A stretch of 24,148 nt of DNA from JBGLNJ01 sp964353405 (GTDB lineage Bacteria > Chloroflexota > Anaerolineae > Fen-1058): the NCBI GenBank assembly GCA_964353405.1, contig CAYGWJ010000408.1, forward strand, positions 1 through 24,148, read 5' to 3'. The notes beneath the pieces were generated by a model that made no database searches, was not told where the DNA came from, and saw only the letters and a program-made list of their open reading frames with translations. Position 1 is the first letter of the stretch, and every line of letters starts with the position of its first letter. Positions 13,103-22,391 of this stretch are shown in pieces. A program made the translations under genes and the position numbers.

Positions 13103-16017
13103 GCGTCCGGCACAAGTGGCTGGCCGGCCTAATGGCTCTGGGCCTGGTCCTCAGCAGTCACAGCATCGGCGGCAAGGCGCAAGTCTCGCCGCCGATGCCC
13201 GTTTCATCCGATCCTCGCCCGCAGGTGACACTGGCCGACGATGGTCTGATTCTGGACTGGCGCGCGCCTGATGCGCAGATTGTCCCGCGCGGCGATGGAA
13301 CCGTGGGCGTGGCGATGCCGGGTTACGGGCTGACGGATGAACCGGGCTTGCCGCAGTTGCCGTTTGCTTCGGCGTTGATCGCCTTGCCGCCCGAGGCCGC
13401 GCCAACGCTCCAGGTGCTTTTATCGGACGAACAAGACCTGTCTATCGGCGGGCCGCTGCTGCTCGCGCCGAGGCCGGAAGGCGTCGTGCGCGACGCGGAC
13501 GGTCATCCCGTCGGCGTCGCGTTTGCGCCCGTTCAAGAAGGCCAGGCAGTGGATCAGCGGACAAGTGCTGTCCGGCTGGAGCCGGTTGGCGTGGCGCGCG
13601 GTGTGCGCCTGGCACGGGTCGTGTTTTACCCCGTACGCGCCGCAGGCGAGCCTTTTGGCACGCGCGTGCGTGTGACAACTCGATTGCGGGTTTCGATCGC
13701 GTTTAACGCGCCCGCCCTACGCAGCCCCCGGCCTTTATCCGCGCCGCTCGATCCACTGGTCGCCGCAGTACAAGCTGCCGTTGTCAATCCCGACCAGGTG
13801 CGCAGCGCACCGTCCGCAGCAAGTGACACGCACGCTTTGCGTGAAATCCCAGACCCCAAGATCGCCATCGAGGTCAGCGCACCCGGCCTGACCGCCATCA
13901 CCTACGAGGCTCTAAGCCATACCGACTTTCCCGTCAGCAGCGCCGACCCGCACAACATTCACCTGGCGCGCAACGGGATCGAAATCGCCATGGAGTGGGA
14001 GTGGAAGGGCTACGACAATGCGTCCTTTGAGCCAGGCGAGCGATTTCTCTTTTACGCTGACACGCGCACGAGCCGCTGGACGACGACCGACGTTTACTTT
14101 CTCTGGCTAGGTGCCACTGGCGTCCCGCGCATGTTGAGCCGCTCTGCCGCCCCGGCGGGCCAACCGTCCGGCGTCGCCTGGATGGATGCAACCGCCGAGG
14201 TCAACGCGCTTTATGCGCCGGATTGCTTTTGCGAGACGCCAGCCGGGCGCGATGGCGACCGTTGGATGTGGGATGAATTGAGCTACCCCGATTATAGCAC
14301 CGGTTCGTATCAGATCAGACTGCCTGTCGCAGTGGATGTGACCAAGCCCGCTACCCTGACAGTGTGGCTCGCCGGCAAAACCGATGTGCCCGCCAACCCC
14401 GATCATCGCGTGGACGTGAGCCTCAACAGCCGATCGTTGGGCCGTGTCGAGTGGAACGGCAAGCAAGCCGTCACCACCACGCTGACCGTCGCGCCGGGTG
14501 TTCTGCACAGCAATCTCAATACCGTCACCTTGACGCTGCCTGGGCTGCCCGGCATCAAAGAGGGCGAGTGGCTGGATGCCTTTTCAATTCACTATGCGCG
14601 TGGCAGCGCGCCCTCTGGCGGCTCGGCGGTCTTTACGGGGGAATCCACGCCACACGCCTACACGCTTGCGCTCACGTCCACCACCAGCCTGCGCGCTTAC
14701 GACGTGACTGACCCGGACCAACCACTGGGCTTGACGGGTGTGGTCACTGCGGGCAATAACATCACTTTGAGTGATCCGCTCGAAGGCGGGCTGCATCGTT
14801 ACGACCTGGTGTCTGCAAGTGAGCTGGCATATCCTCGTTACCGGTCAGTGTCAACCTTGCCGGCCGTCACAGGCGCGGACTATATCGTCATCACGCCCGA
14901 CGAGTTTGCGCCGGCGCTGAGCAGCCTGATCTCGCTGCGACAGTCGCAAGGCTTGAGTGTCACCGTCGCCAGTCCCCAGGCCATCTATGACTATGACACA
15001 TTTGGCGATGGCCGCCCCGACCCGCAGGCGATTCGCGCTTTCATTGCCAACGCCTATGCAACCTGGAATCCGCAACCAGCCTATGTCCTGCTGGTGGGCG
15101 ATGGCAGCTTTGATCCCAAGCTCTATCTCCCTGATTCGACGCCGACCTTTATTCCACCTTACCTGATTGACGTTGACCCGTACGGTGAGACGGCCGCCGA
15201 CAATCGCTACGTTACGGTGGACGACACCAACGATGATTTGCCCGACTTGGCGATTGGCCGGTTGCCGGTCAAGACGCTGGCGGAGACGCAAGCCGTCGTG
15301 AATAAAATCGTCCAGTACGAAACGAACCCATTCCCCGGCGACTGGGTCCGCAACGTGACGTTGGTGGCCGACGATGCGGACACGGGCTGGAACTATGCTG
15401 CCGATTCAGAAATTATCGCATCAACCTACCTGACGCCACCCTTGGTTGTGACCCGCCGCTATTGCGCCGGGGTTTCACCATACGTTGATGACTGTTTGGC
15501 TCAAGACGCGGCTGCCATTCATACGCAACTACTGAATGATTGGAGTAACGGTGTGCTCATCATGCAGTATACAGGTCACTCTTCATGGCAGCAGTGGGCC
15601 CTCCCGCAGTTCTTTCACCTGGACGATCTGCCCTCGCTGTACAACGACCACCGCTGGCCCATCGTCTTGGAGATGACGTGCTATACCGGGGCCTTTCAAC
15701 GGCCCGAGCCGACGCTGGACGAAGAGTTGGTGGTACGCAGCAATGCGGGCGCCGTCGCCACCTGGGGGCCAACCACCTTGGGCAAGACCAACGGTCACAT
15801 GGCGCTTGCGCGAGGGTTTTACGGGGCAGTCTTTCGTGCTAACGTTTCTACAATGGGAGAAGCCACACTCGCGGGGAAGCTTGAGCTTGCGTCCACCGGC
15901 CAAAATCTCGACCTGTTAAATACCTTTGTTCTCTTGGGCGATCCGGCCACTCGATTCGACCGGACGGTTGTCCCGTGGGCAGCCCAGGTTTACTTGCCGG
16001 CCGTCTTACGGAACTAG
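13099..16017 (+). CDS. Gingipain-type (C25 family) cysteine peptidase, secreted
   Basis: This 972-residue protein has a signal peptide at about 1-28. A long beta-rich N-terminal region (about 30-590) resembles a propeptide plus accessory domains. The C25 domain runs from about 594 (DYIVITPDEF) through YVLLVGDGSFDP (662-673) and DLAIGRLPVKT. His827 in YTGHSSW and Cys861 in MTCYTGAF are the likely catalytic pair; their spacing of 34 residues is close to the 33 known for gingipain R (His211/Cys244). The chain ends AAQVYLPAVLRN, like the preceding protein. An ATGA overlap couples translation to the DUF11 gene. The family includes both proteases and the sorting enzyme PorU of Bacteroidota; which activity applies here is unknown. 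Confidence 0.9.
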   Translation: MSVRHKWLAGLMALGLVLSSHSIGGKAQVSPPMPVSSDPRPQVTLADDGLILDWRAPDAQIVPRGDGTVGVAMPGYGLTDEPGLPQLPFASALIALPPEAAPTLQVLLSDEQDLSIGGPLLLAPRPEGVVRDADGHPVGVAFAPVQEGQAVDQRTSAVRLEPVGVARGVRLARVVFYPVRAAGEPFGTRVRVTTRLRVSIAFNAPALRSPRPLSAPLDPLVAAVQAAVVNPDQVRSAPSAASDTHALREIPDPKIAIEVSAPGLTAITYEALSHTDFPVSSADPHNIHLARNGIEIAMEWEWKGYDNASFEPGERFLFYADTRTSRWTTTDVYFLWLGATGVPRMLSRSAAPAGQPSGVAWMDATAEVNALYAPDCFCETPAGRDGDRWMWDELSYPDYSTGSYQIRLPVAVDVTKPATLTVWLAGKTDVPANPDHRVDVSLNSRSLGRVEWNGKQAVTTTLTVAPGVLHSNLNTVTLTLPGLPGIKEGEWLDAFSIHYARGSAPSGGSAVFTGESTPHAYTLALTSTTSLRAYDVTDPDQPLGLTGVVTAGNNITLSDPLEGGLHRYDLVSASELAYPRYRSVSTLPAVTGADYIVITPDEFAPALSSLISLRQSQGLSVTVASPQAIYDYDTFGDGRPDPQAIRAFIANAYATWNPQPAYVLLVGDGSFDPKLYLPDSTPTFIPPYLIDVDPYGETAADNRYVTVDDTNDDLPDLAIGRLPVKTLAETQAVVNKIVQYETNPFPGDWVRNVTLVADDADTGWNYAADSEIIASTYLTPPLVVTRRYCAGVSPYVDDCLAQDAAAIHTQLLNDWSNGVLIMQYTGHSSWQQWALPQFFHLDDLPSLYNDHRWPIVLEMTCYTGAFQRPEPTLDEELVVRSNAGAVATWGPTTLGKTNGHMALARGFYGAVFRANVSTMGEATLAGKLELASTGQNLDLLNTFVLLGDPATRFDRTVVPWAAQVYLPAVLRN

Positions 16018-16021
16018 CTCC

Positions 16022-16081
16022 GAACCTTGCGAAGGTTGCCTGAAAGTGCCTTGACCGATATCCGAAACCTTCGCAAGGTTC
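16022..16081. repeat. Double-palindrome repeat (GAACCTTGCGAAGGTT type)
   Basis: GAACCTTGCGAAGGTT (16022-16037) and AACCTTCGCAAGGTTC (16066-16081) are perfect 16-bp inverted copies separated by 28 bases. Each arm is also a small palindrome in itself (AACCTT-3-AAGGTT). It begins 5 bases after the C25 stop. The lack of a T-run argues against it being the terminator proper. It looks like a REP-type intergenic element. Confidence 0.8.
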
Positions 16082-16104
16082 TCCAATCAAGAGTAAGCAC
16101 AAAC

Positions 16105-16133
16105 AAAAGCGCGGGGCATGCCCGCGCTTTTTT
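16105..16133. terminator. Bidirectional intrinsic terminator
   Basis: AAAAGCGCGGG (16105-16115) pairs perfectly with CCCGCGCTTTT (16121-16131) around the loop GCATG, and six Ts run from 16128 to 16133. The A-tract at the other end gives a shorter U-tail on the opposite strand. It lies between the convergent C25 peptidase and DUF362 genes and probably ends both transcripts. Confidence 0.85.
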
Positions 16134-16150
16134 GTTCAGCTCGTCGTTGC

Positions 16151-17314
16151 TTATTGCGCCGGGATGTAGCTTATCGCCGCGCGAGTGATTTTTTCAACGG
16201 GCAACACATCTATCAGCTCGTACTCACGCGAGCCAAGGCCGAGCTGCTCACCGTACTGCACCACGAGGTACGGGTCCTTGAGCGGCCCGTGCAGCCAGCG
16301 GAGCGGATGGCCCTGGCGCGTGTGGATTTCCATCGAAGTTGGAACGTTTTCCTCGATGAGGGGCGTGCGCGCCGTCAGGTCGAGCACGGCCTGGTCGAGC
16401 GCCACGATGTCATCCGAGCCAAAGATGCCCGCATCTGGCAGAATGGGCATGCTGGTAAAGCCAAAGCAATCACACACGGGCGTCATGTGTGTCGCCAGGA
16501 CGATATGAGTCGCTTTGGCTTTCTCGAACGTCGCAAGTGAGATGCTGACGCTGATGGCGCACGCTTCCTGGAAGGCGTTAAAGTTCACGGCGTCAATTTT
16601 CAGGCTTCCGGGCGGCGCCACCTGCAAGCATCGCCCGCATTGGTTGCACTCTTCCGGGTGCAGGTGCAATTCCTTCGGGTCGTTCTTGTCCTCGACGATG
16701 GCCGAGTGCGGGCAGATCTCGACGATGCGCTTGCGCGCTGCTTCGTCGGGACATAAATCGGCAAACCAGTAGCGGTCAAAGTGCATCGTATCGTGCATGG
16801 CGCTGCGGGTCTCGCCCACCATGCAGCCGAGCGCCAGGTTCTTGAACGCGCCGCCATAGCTGCAGCTTGGGTGTCCCTTGGCGTGTGACAGGTTGATGAG
16901 GAACGAAGCATCCTCGATCATCCCGGCCACATTCCACGCCCGGATGTTTTTGTACGGGCGCTCGTGCGCGTAACAGTATTTCTCGTCCGGCCCGCCGGCC
17001 GGATACACCGGGCAACCGAGCGTTTCCGAAGAATAGCCGCGTTCTTCTGCGCCTTTGACGTCCCAGTTCACGTCGCAGATGAACGGCTTGCCGCCGCCGT
17101 CCTTGATGGCCTGGACGACTTGGCGGACGAACACCGGATGCACCGTCGAGTAGCCGATGTTATTGCCGGTGTGCATCTTGATCGCGACCGTCTCACCCTT
17201 GACCCGATTGCGAATATGCAGACGCTCGAGGATCAAATCGAGCTTGGCCGGCAGCGTTTCTTTTGCATCCAGGCGAGCCTGGCGCGGTGAACCCCAAAAG
17301 ACTTGACTTGGCAT
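16151..17314 (-). CDS. DUF362 protein with one [4Fe-4S] cluster site
   Basis: This 387-residue cytosolic protein is read from the ATG at 17314, with AAGGA 7 bases upstream. The DUF362 core includes GETVAIKMHTGNNIGYS (about 40-56), HPVFVRQVVQAI and HAKGHPSCSYGGAFKNLALG (about 165-184). A ferredoxin-like insert gives ICPHSAI (Cys201) and ECNQCGRC (Cys223, 226, 229). The position of a fourth cysteine after CGRC is Ala, but in ferredoxin folds one cluster is held by three cysteines of one motif and the Cys-Pro of the other. These four residues therefore make exactly one intact [4Fe-4S] site. The reaction of this family is not established. It follows pheT by 28 bp and may be its co-transcribed neighbour without a functional link. 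Confidence 0.88.
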   Translation of the reverse strand: MPSQVFWGSPRQARLDAKETLPAKLDLILERLHIRNRVKGETVAIKMHTGNNIGYSTVHPVFVRQVVQAIKDGGGKPFICDVNWDVKGAEERGYSSETLGCPVYPAGGPDEKYCYAHERPYKNIRAWNVAGMIEDASFLINLSHAKGHPSCSYGGAFKNLALGCMVGETRSAMHDTMHFDRYWFADLCPDEAARKRIVEICPHSAIVEDKNDPKELHLHPEECNQCGRCLQVAPPGSLKIDAVNFNAFQEACAISVSISLATFEKAKATHIVLATHMTPVCDCFGFTSMPILPDAGIFGSDDIVALDQAVLDLTARTPLIEENVPTSMEIHTRQGHPLRWLHGPLKDPYLVVQYGEQLGLGSREYELIDVLPVEKITRAAISYIPAQ

Positions 17315-17342
17315 TGTATTATCCTTTCCTACAAGGTCGGTC

Positions 17343-19883
17343 TCATTCGCGCAATGTCGCGCTCAACTCACGTTCCAACGTCTTGATAATCTTGGCACGC
17401 AGCCTGGTCGCGTCATCGTCGGTGAGCGTGCGGTCGTCCGCCTGATAGACCAGCCGATAAGCCAGACTCTTGCGGCCTGCGCCGATTTGCTCGCCGCGAT
17501 ACAGGTCGAACAGGCGCACCTTGCGCAGCAAGTCGCCGCCCGCCTTCCAGAGGGCCGCCTCGACGAGCGCCGCTGGCAGCGCTTCGTCCACGACCACGGC
17601 CATGTCCTCGCGTAACGCCGGGAAACGCGACACAGCCTGATAGGCGCGGGCCACCAGTGCGGCGTCCAGCAACGCTTCCAGGTCAAGCTCGGCAATGCAC
17701 ACAGGCTGCTGCGGCAGGTCGAATGCCTGACGCACGAGCGGGTGCAATTCGCCGAACGTGCCAATGTGTTTCTCTCCCACGTACAGGTGCGCCGCGCGCC
17801 CGGTGTGATAGGTCGGGTGATCGGCCGGGTCGAAACGCACATCGCCAAGGTGTAGACGTTCGATCAGCACCTCCACGACACCCTTGATGTCCCAAAAATC
17901 GAGTGGCGTGCGATCCGCAGATTGCCAGCTTTCGGACTCGCGTGGGCCGGTCACTGCAATGGAGAGACGACGCGGCTCATCCGGCAACGGTTGACCTTCG
18001 CGTGGCAAGTACACTGCGCCGATCTCAAACACGGCAACGCGCTCGGCAAAGCGAAGGTTGGAAGCAACGGTGTCCAGCGCGCTCGCCAGCAGCGTGTGAC
18101 GCATGGCTGTCTTGTCCGCTGCGATGGGATTGACCACGTGTAGATAGGGCCGCTCGTCGCGCACGCCCAGCAGCGCCTCGCGCGCCTGGGTCGTCATCGA
18201 GTATGCAATGATCTCATCCAGCCCACAGCCGGCGAGAATATCGCGCACGCGGTCCGCGCCTTCGAGTCGCGGGTTATCGCATTGAGGCGGCAAGTCGTCG
18301 CGCAAGAGTGTGGACGGGAAACGGTCGTAGCCATACATACGCGCGATCTCTTCGGCCAGGTCAGCCGGGAGCGAAACGTCGAGGCGATCGCTGGGAGTTG
18401 TGACCTGCAGCTTGTCACCTTTGGCATCCACCTTGAACTCCAAAGCTGCCAGGATGCCCGTTATCTCTTCGACCGGGAGTTTGATCCCGAGCAAGCGATT
18501 GACATAGGCCGGGTCAAGCGTGATGACGGTCGGCTTTCGCTTGCCGGGGTAGAGGTCGCCGTACACCGGCTCAACCTTGCCGCCCGCTAGTTGCTCCATC
18601 AACTGTCCAGCGCGCGCCAGAGCCTTGAGCGTGAGTTCAGGATCAATCCGCTTGCCAAAGCGCGTCGAGGCCTCGCTCTTGAGGCCGAGTATCTGCGCGG
18701 TGCGGCGGTTGTTCAAGAAATCGAAATTCGCGCTTTCCAGCAAAATGTCCGCCGTGCTTTCGGCCACTTCGCTTTCGAGTCCACCCATCACGCCCGCGAT
18801 TGCCACCGGCCCGCCGCCATCGGTGATGAGCAGCATGTGTGGGTCAAGCTGGCGCAGTTGATTGTCGAGCGTCGTCATCGTCTCGCCTTCCTTCGCGCGG
18901 CGGACGATGATGGCGGGTTTCACGTCGCTTCGTCCACGCAGCTTGTGATAGTCGAACGCGTGCAAGGGCTGGCCGAGTTCCAACATCACATAGTTGGTGA
19001 TATCCACGATGTTGTTGATCGGTCGCATCCCCGCACGCAAGAGCCGCTGCTGCATCCAGAATGGCGACGGGCCGATCTTGACGCCAGAGATCAGCGCTGC
19101 CGAGTAACGCGGGCACAGATCAGGATCGGCGATCTCGAGTTCGATGAAATCCGTCTGCTCGACGACGGTCACAGGCTCACGGTCGAGGATCGTCAGCACG
19201 TCACGCCGCATTGGCACATGAAGCAGCGCCGCGGCCTCGCGCGCGATGCCCGTCACGTTTTGCAGATGACCGAATCCGCCCTTGATATCCAGGTGGATGA
19301 CCGCATCGCCCATGTAATCGGCCAGCGGCATCCCGACGGGCGCATCGTCGGCCAGGAACATGATCCCTTCATGCTCATCGCTGATGCCCAGTTCCTTTTC
19401 CGAGCAGACCATCGCGTCCGAAGGCACGCCACGAATCTTGGTCGGTTTGAGGGTCGCCAGCACGCGGCCTGGCTGATGCCCGTCGTAGAGCGTCGCGCCG
19501 GTCCTGGCATAGGCCACCTTTAGCGGCTGGGCCAGGCGCCCTTTGCCCTTGTACTCGAACAGGTTCGGCGCGCCGGTCACGACGGTGTGCGGTTCCGCCG
19601 CGCCATAGTCCACATCGGCCAGCACCAGGCGATCCGCGTTGGGATGCGGTTTGACTTCAAGCACAGCCGCCACCACAATCTTGTCTCGATCCCAGGCCAG
19701 ACCGGATTGCGCCGCTGCCTCGCTCTTGGCCGAAACGTGCACCTCTGCTTTGCGCTGCGGCGCGAGACCTATATATTCGATGGCCTCTACTTCGAGTCCG
19801 GCCAGCGTCAATCGCTCGGCCAGGTCTTCCACCGGAACATTGATATCCGCGTAATCTTTGAGCCAGGATAACGGGATTTTCAT
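17343..19883 (-). CDS. pheT: Phenylalanyl-tRNA synthetase beta chain
   Basis: This is an 846-residue subunit of the (alpha-beta)2 enzyme that charges tRNA-Phe. The start ATG at 19883 has GAGGTG 4 bases upstream and gives the classic MKIPLSWLKDYADI. An OB-fold tRNA-binding domain spans about 69-190 (VLEVKPHPNADRL, MVCSEKELGIS). The B3/B4 editing domain contains NIVDITNYVMLELGQPLHAF. FGKRIDPELTLKALARA leads to the B5 region, followed by the catalytic-like core and a C-terminal FDX-ACB anticodon-binding domain (SRFPALREDMAVVVDE to the end). It is slightly longer than the usual ~800 because of a charged insertion near residues 41-68. pheS is not adjacent: the upstream neighbour is a glycosyltransferase. 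Confidence 0.97.
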   Translation of the reverse strand: MKIPLSWLKDYADINVPVEDLAERLTLAGLEVEAIEYIGLAPQRKAEVHVSAKSEAAAQSGLAWDRDKIVVAAVLEVKPHPNADRLVLADVDYGAAEPHTVVTGAPNLFEYKGKGRLAQPLKVAYARTGATLYDGHQPGRVLATLKPTKIRGVPSDAMVCSEKELGISDEHEGIMFLADDAPVGMPLADYMGDAVIHLDIKGGFGHLQNVTGIAREAAALLHVPMRRDVLTILDREPVTVVEQTDFIELEIADPDLCPRYSAALISGVKIGPSPFWMQQRLLRAGMRPINNIVDITNYVMLELGQPLHAFDYHKLRGRSDVKPAIIVRRAKEGETMTTLDNQLRQLDPHMLLITDGGGPVAIAGVMGGLESEVAESTADILLESANFDFLNNRRTAQILGLKSEASTRFGKRIDPELTLKALARAGQLMEQLAGGKVEPVYGDLYPGKRKPTVITLDPAYVNRLLGIKLPVEEITGILAALEFKVDAKGDKLQVTTPSDRLDVSLPADLAEEIARMYGYDRFPSTLLRDDLPPQCDNPRLEGADRVRDILAGCGLDEIIAYSMTTQAREALLGVRDERPYLHVVNPIAADKTAMRHTLLASALDTVASNLRFAERVAVFEIGAVYLPREGQPLPDEPRRLSIAVTGPRESESWQSADRTPLDFWDIKGVVEVLIERLHLGDVRFDPADHPTYHTGRAAHLYVGEKHIGTFGELHPLVRQAFDLPQQPVCIAELDLEALLDAALVARAYQAVSRFPALREDMAVVVDEALPAALVEAALWKAGGDLLRKVRLFDLYRGEQIGAGRKSLAYRLVYQADDRTLTDDDATRLRAKIIKTLERELSATLRE

Positions 19884-19931
19884 GCTTCACCTCTCTTGAT
19901 GCAGTTGCACAAGCCTGATTTCTGACATGAT

Positions 19932-22295
19932 TTATGGTTGACCGATTTGAGCAAGCCGCAAAGCTCGATCGGTCACTTGTCCAGCAGACGAATTCGGGAG
20001 CAATCGCTCGCCGGTGCCAGGCTCGTAAAGGCCAATTTGAATTGTGTACATGCCTGCTGGACAGTCGGCAGGTAACGCGATCTGATAATCATCCTGCAGG
20101 ATTATGCCCGGCACCCACAGTGATGTGGGCAAATTACCTTGTAGCGGAGGGTTGTCCTGTTGGGCGATCAGCCGGCCCTGCGCGTCCAAGATGTGCACGA
20201 ACACCGTATAATCATCCTCGACCGGCTGGCTGGCTTGCCAATACAGCGTCAGTGACAGCGGTTGGCCTTTGCATAAAGTCGCTTGGTCAAGGTCAAAGCC
20301 CAAAAGCTCGATGGAGCGGTCAAACGTCGCCGGCATAGGATGGGGAACACGAACGCTGGTGGACACAGGCAGGCCTACCCAGAGCGGCGCAACTGTCGCG
20401 TGCGTCACACGTTTGCCCGCCGAGTCCGTAAAGTCAAGCCACTCGTCATGGGTCACATCAAGGAGCCTGATCTCCATCAAGTATGGCCCTTGCTTCAGAT
20501 CGTCTGGAAGGCGCAAGGCGTAATCGTCCAGGATCACTTCGCCAGGTCGCCAGAGAAAAGTAGGATCGCCGCCGCGCATCGGTTGTTCGATGGCCAATGT
20601 CCAACGCTTGCCGCTCTGAGCGCTAACCAGGTCGAGTTGGACTTTGATATCGTCTCGAATCGTTTGGCGTGCGTGCCATTCGAGTTGAGCGTGCCACATG
20701 TTACTTGGCTGCAATTGTGTTGCCTGCACGCGTACAGCCGCAAGCTCGATTGACTTGACAGACAGCTCGTAGGGACGCACCAAATCAAAATGCCGGATGG
20801 GAAACTCGGCGGCGCGCTGGTATATCGTCGCCGCCCGAGAGCCAGGGCCAGCGCTCGGTATCTTGGCTACCGGCACGTAGGCCTCCTTAAACCATGCCAA
20901 CGGCATGATATAGTCCCAGCCAGTTCCCTGTAAAGCTACCACATAGTCAGGCCAGTAATGGCCTATAGCGTACAAAAGCGTCTGAGTCCAGCCCTGAAGG
21001 TGTCCCAACATGCCCGGCGAGACTAACCCCATCGTATCCACGACATGCCGATCCGAATAATATCCTATGATCCCGATCTCGATCATCGCTACCGAAGCAG
21101 CTTGCGGAGTGTTTGCGTGCAGCCAATCGGCAATTTCCCGGTAACCACTATAGTATGGGCTGATCGTCGTCGTGTGAAAATGATTCAGGGCATCGAGTTG
21201 CGGCAGGATAACCAAGACGCTGGATGCGATTGTCAGAACCGGGATAAGCCATTTCCTTCTGCTGGCGAGACGTACAGCGGCTGCAATCCCGCTCGCCGCT
21301 AGCAGTGCAATAGCCGGCCAGACCGGCACAAAGTACCAGTGGAAAGGCACGACTCCCAAGACCATATAGCAGGCAACGTACAGGCCAGTCCAAACCACAA
21401 CCATTAGCCAGCCAGGACGCTGCCGCACGGCCACGCCGAGACCGATCAGGCCCGCCAGCCCTATCAGGGCATACCCTCTATTGATTGAGTACAGGTTGCT
21501 TGCCAGGTGCACCAGTCCCCACCCAAACGTGTCAAAGGTACTCCCTAAGGCCGATCTGCTCTGACCCGCTTTGGCAAAAAGTGAATTTGGGAATACTGTG
21601 CCATAAGACACCTGGGCGAACAGCAGCCACGGCAGCAAGGTCGCAACAAAGATCAACCCTTCGCGCCACGGCAGAGCACGCTTTTCCCAAAGATAGGCCG
21701 CTCCCATGATCATGGCGACCAGCGCACAATCAGGGCGCATCCACGTCGCCAATGCGGCAATCAAAAAAGCTGCCTGACTATGCCGGGAATGGTACAGATA
21801 CATGCTGCCAAGAGCCAGCGCGATGGTAAGATTCGTCTCCATGCCGATAACCTGGAGGAACAGCGGCGACGTAGCCACCAGGGCTGCTGCGAATAGCCTC
21901 AGGGCTTGATCGCACGCTCCACGCCCAAGCCGCTCGATCAAGATCACGCAGGCTCCCCAACCGATCACGCTCAATACATGGCTGGCGATTGGGATATCTA
22001 TGCCCAGACGCGCGAGCAGAGCGAGTAACAGTCCATATAACGGCGCGGTCGTGCCGAGCACCACTTCGCCCGCATTGTAAACAAAGCCGTTCCCCTGCAC
22101 CAGATTCAGTGCGTAACGATACGTGATGTAGGCGTCGTCAAGGTGCGCGGTTGTCTGGGTCAGGCCGAACAAGAGGGTTACCAGGACACAGATTCCAAGC
22201 GCAGCGTAATACATCCATCTCTTGAACTGAGAAGATTGCTTTTTTCTCATTTGAGCAGAGTGCAGGCTGTCCAGATTAGAACTTGATTCACTCAT
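19932..22295 (-). CDS. GT-C-type integral-membrane glycosyltransferase with C-terminal beta-sandwich
   Basis: This is about 787 residues from the ATG at 22295 (MSESSSNLDS). Upstream ATGs to 22361 and one at 22250 are possible, and none has a strong ribosome binding site. After a first membrane helix (MYYAALGICVLVTLLFGL) comes HLDDAYITYRYALNLVQGNG, the acidic first-loop motif of GT-C enzymes that use lipid-linked sugars. About ten further hydrophobic helices follow to near residue 370. A soluble part ends in an immunoglobulin-like sheet (DDYTVFVHILDAQGRLIAQQ, then PAGMYTIQIGLYEPGTGERL). This fits transfer of a sugar to an extracellular protein or glycan; acceptor and sugar are unknown. A decayed paralogue lies just upstream, and pheT follows 48 bp downstream. 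Confidence 0.8.
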   Translation of the reverse strand: MSESSSNLDSLHSAQMRKKQSSQFKRWMYYAALGICVLVTLLFGLTQTTAHLDDAYITYRYALNLVQGNGFVYNAGEVVLGTTAPLYGLLLALLARLGIDIPIASHVLSVIGWGACVILIERLGRGACDQALRLFAAALVATSPLFLQVIGMETNLTIALALGSMYLYHSRHSQAAFLIAALATWMRPDCALVAMIMGAAYLWEKRALPWREGLIFVATLLPWLLFAQVSYGTVFPNSLFAKAGQSRSALGSTFDTFGWGLVHLASNLYSINRGYALIGLAGLIGLGVAVRQRPGWLMVVVWTGLYVACYMVLGVVPFHWYFVPVWPAIALLAASGIAAAVRLASRRKWLIPVLTIASSVLVILPQLDALNHFHTTTISPYYSGYREIADWLHANTPQAASVAMIEIGIIGYYSDRHVVDTMGLVSPGMLGHLQGWTQTLLYAIGHYWPDYVVALQGTGWDYIMPLAWFKEAYVPVAKIPSAGPGSRAATIYQRAAEFPIRHFDLVRPYELSVKSIELAAVRVQATQLQPSNMWHAQLEWHARQTIRDDIKVQLDLVSAQSGKRWTLAIEQPMRGGDPTFLWRPGEVILDDYALRLPDDLKQGPYLMEIRLLDVTHDEWLDFTDSAGKRVTHATVAPLWVGLPVSTSVRVPHPMPATFDRSIELLGFDLDQATLCKGQPLSLTLYWQASQPVEDDYTVFVHILDAQGRLIAQQDNPPLQGNLPTSLWVPGIILQDDYQIALPADCPAGMYTIQIGLYEPGTGERLLPNSSAGQVTDRALRLAQIGQP

Positions 22296-22391
22296 GTTCC
22301 TGCTCAAGGCCCGATCCCAATCAAAACTACTACAAACAGTGCGCGCCATTGAAACAGGCATCTGGATGTTCTCGACCTCTGTTAGGAACTG

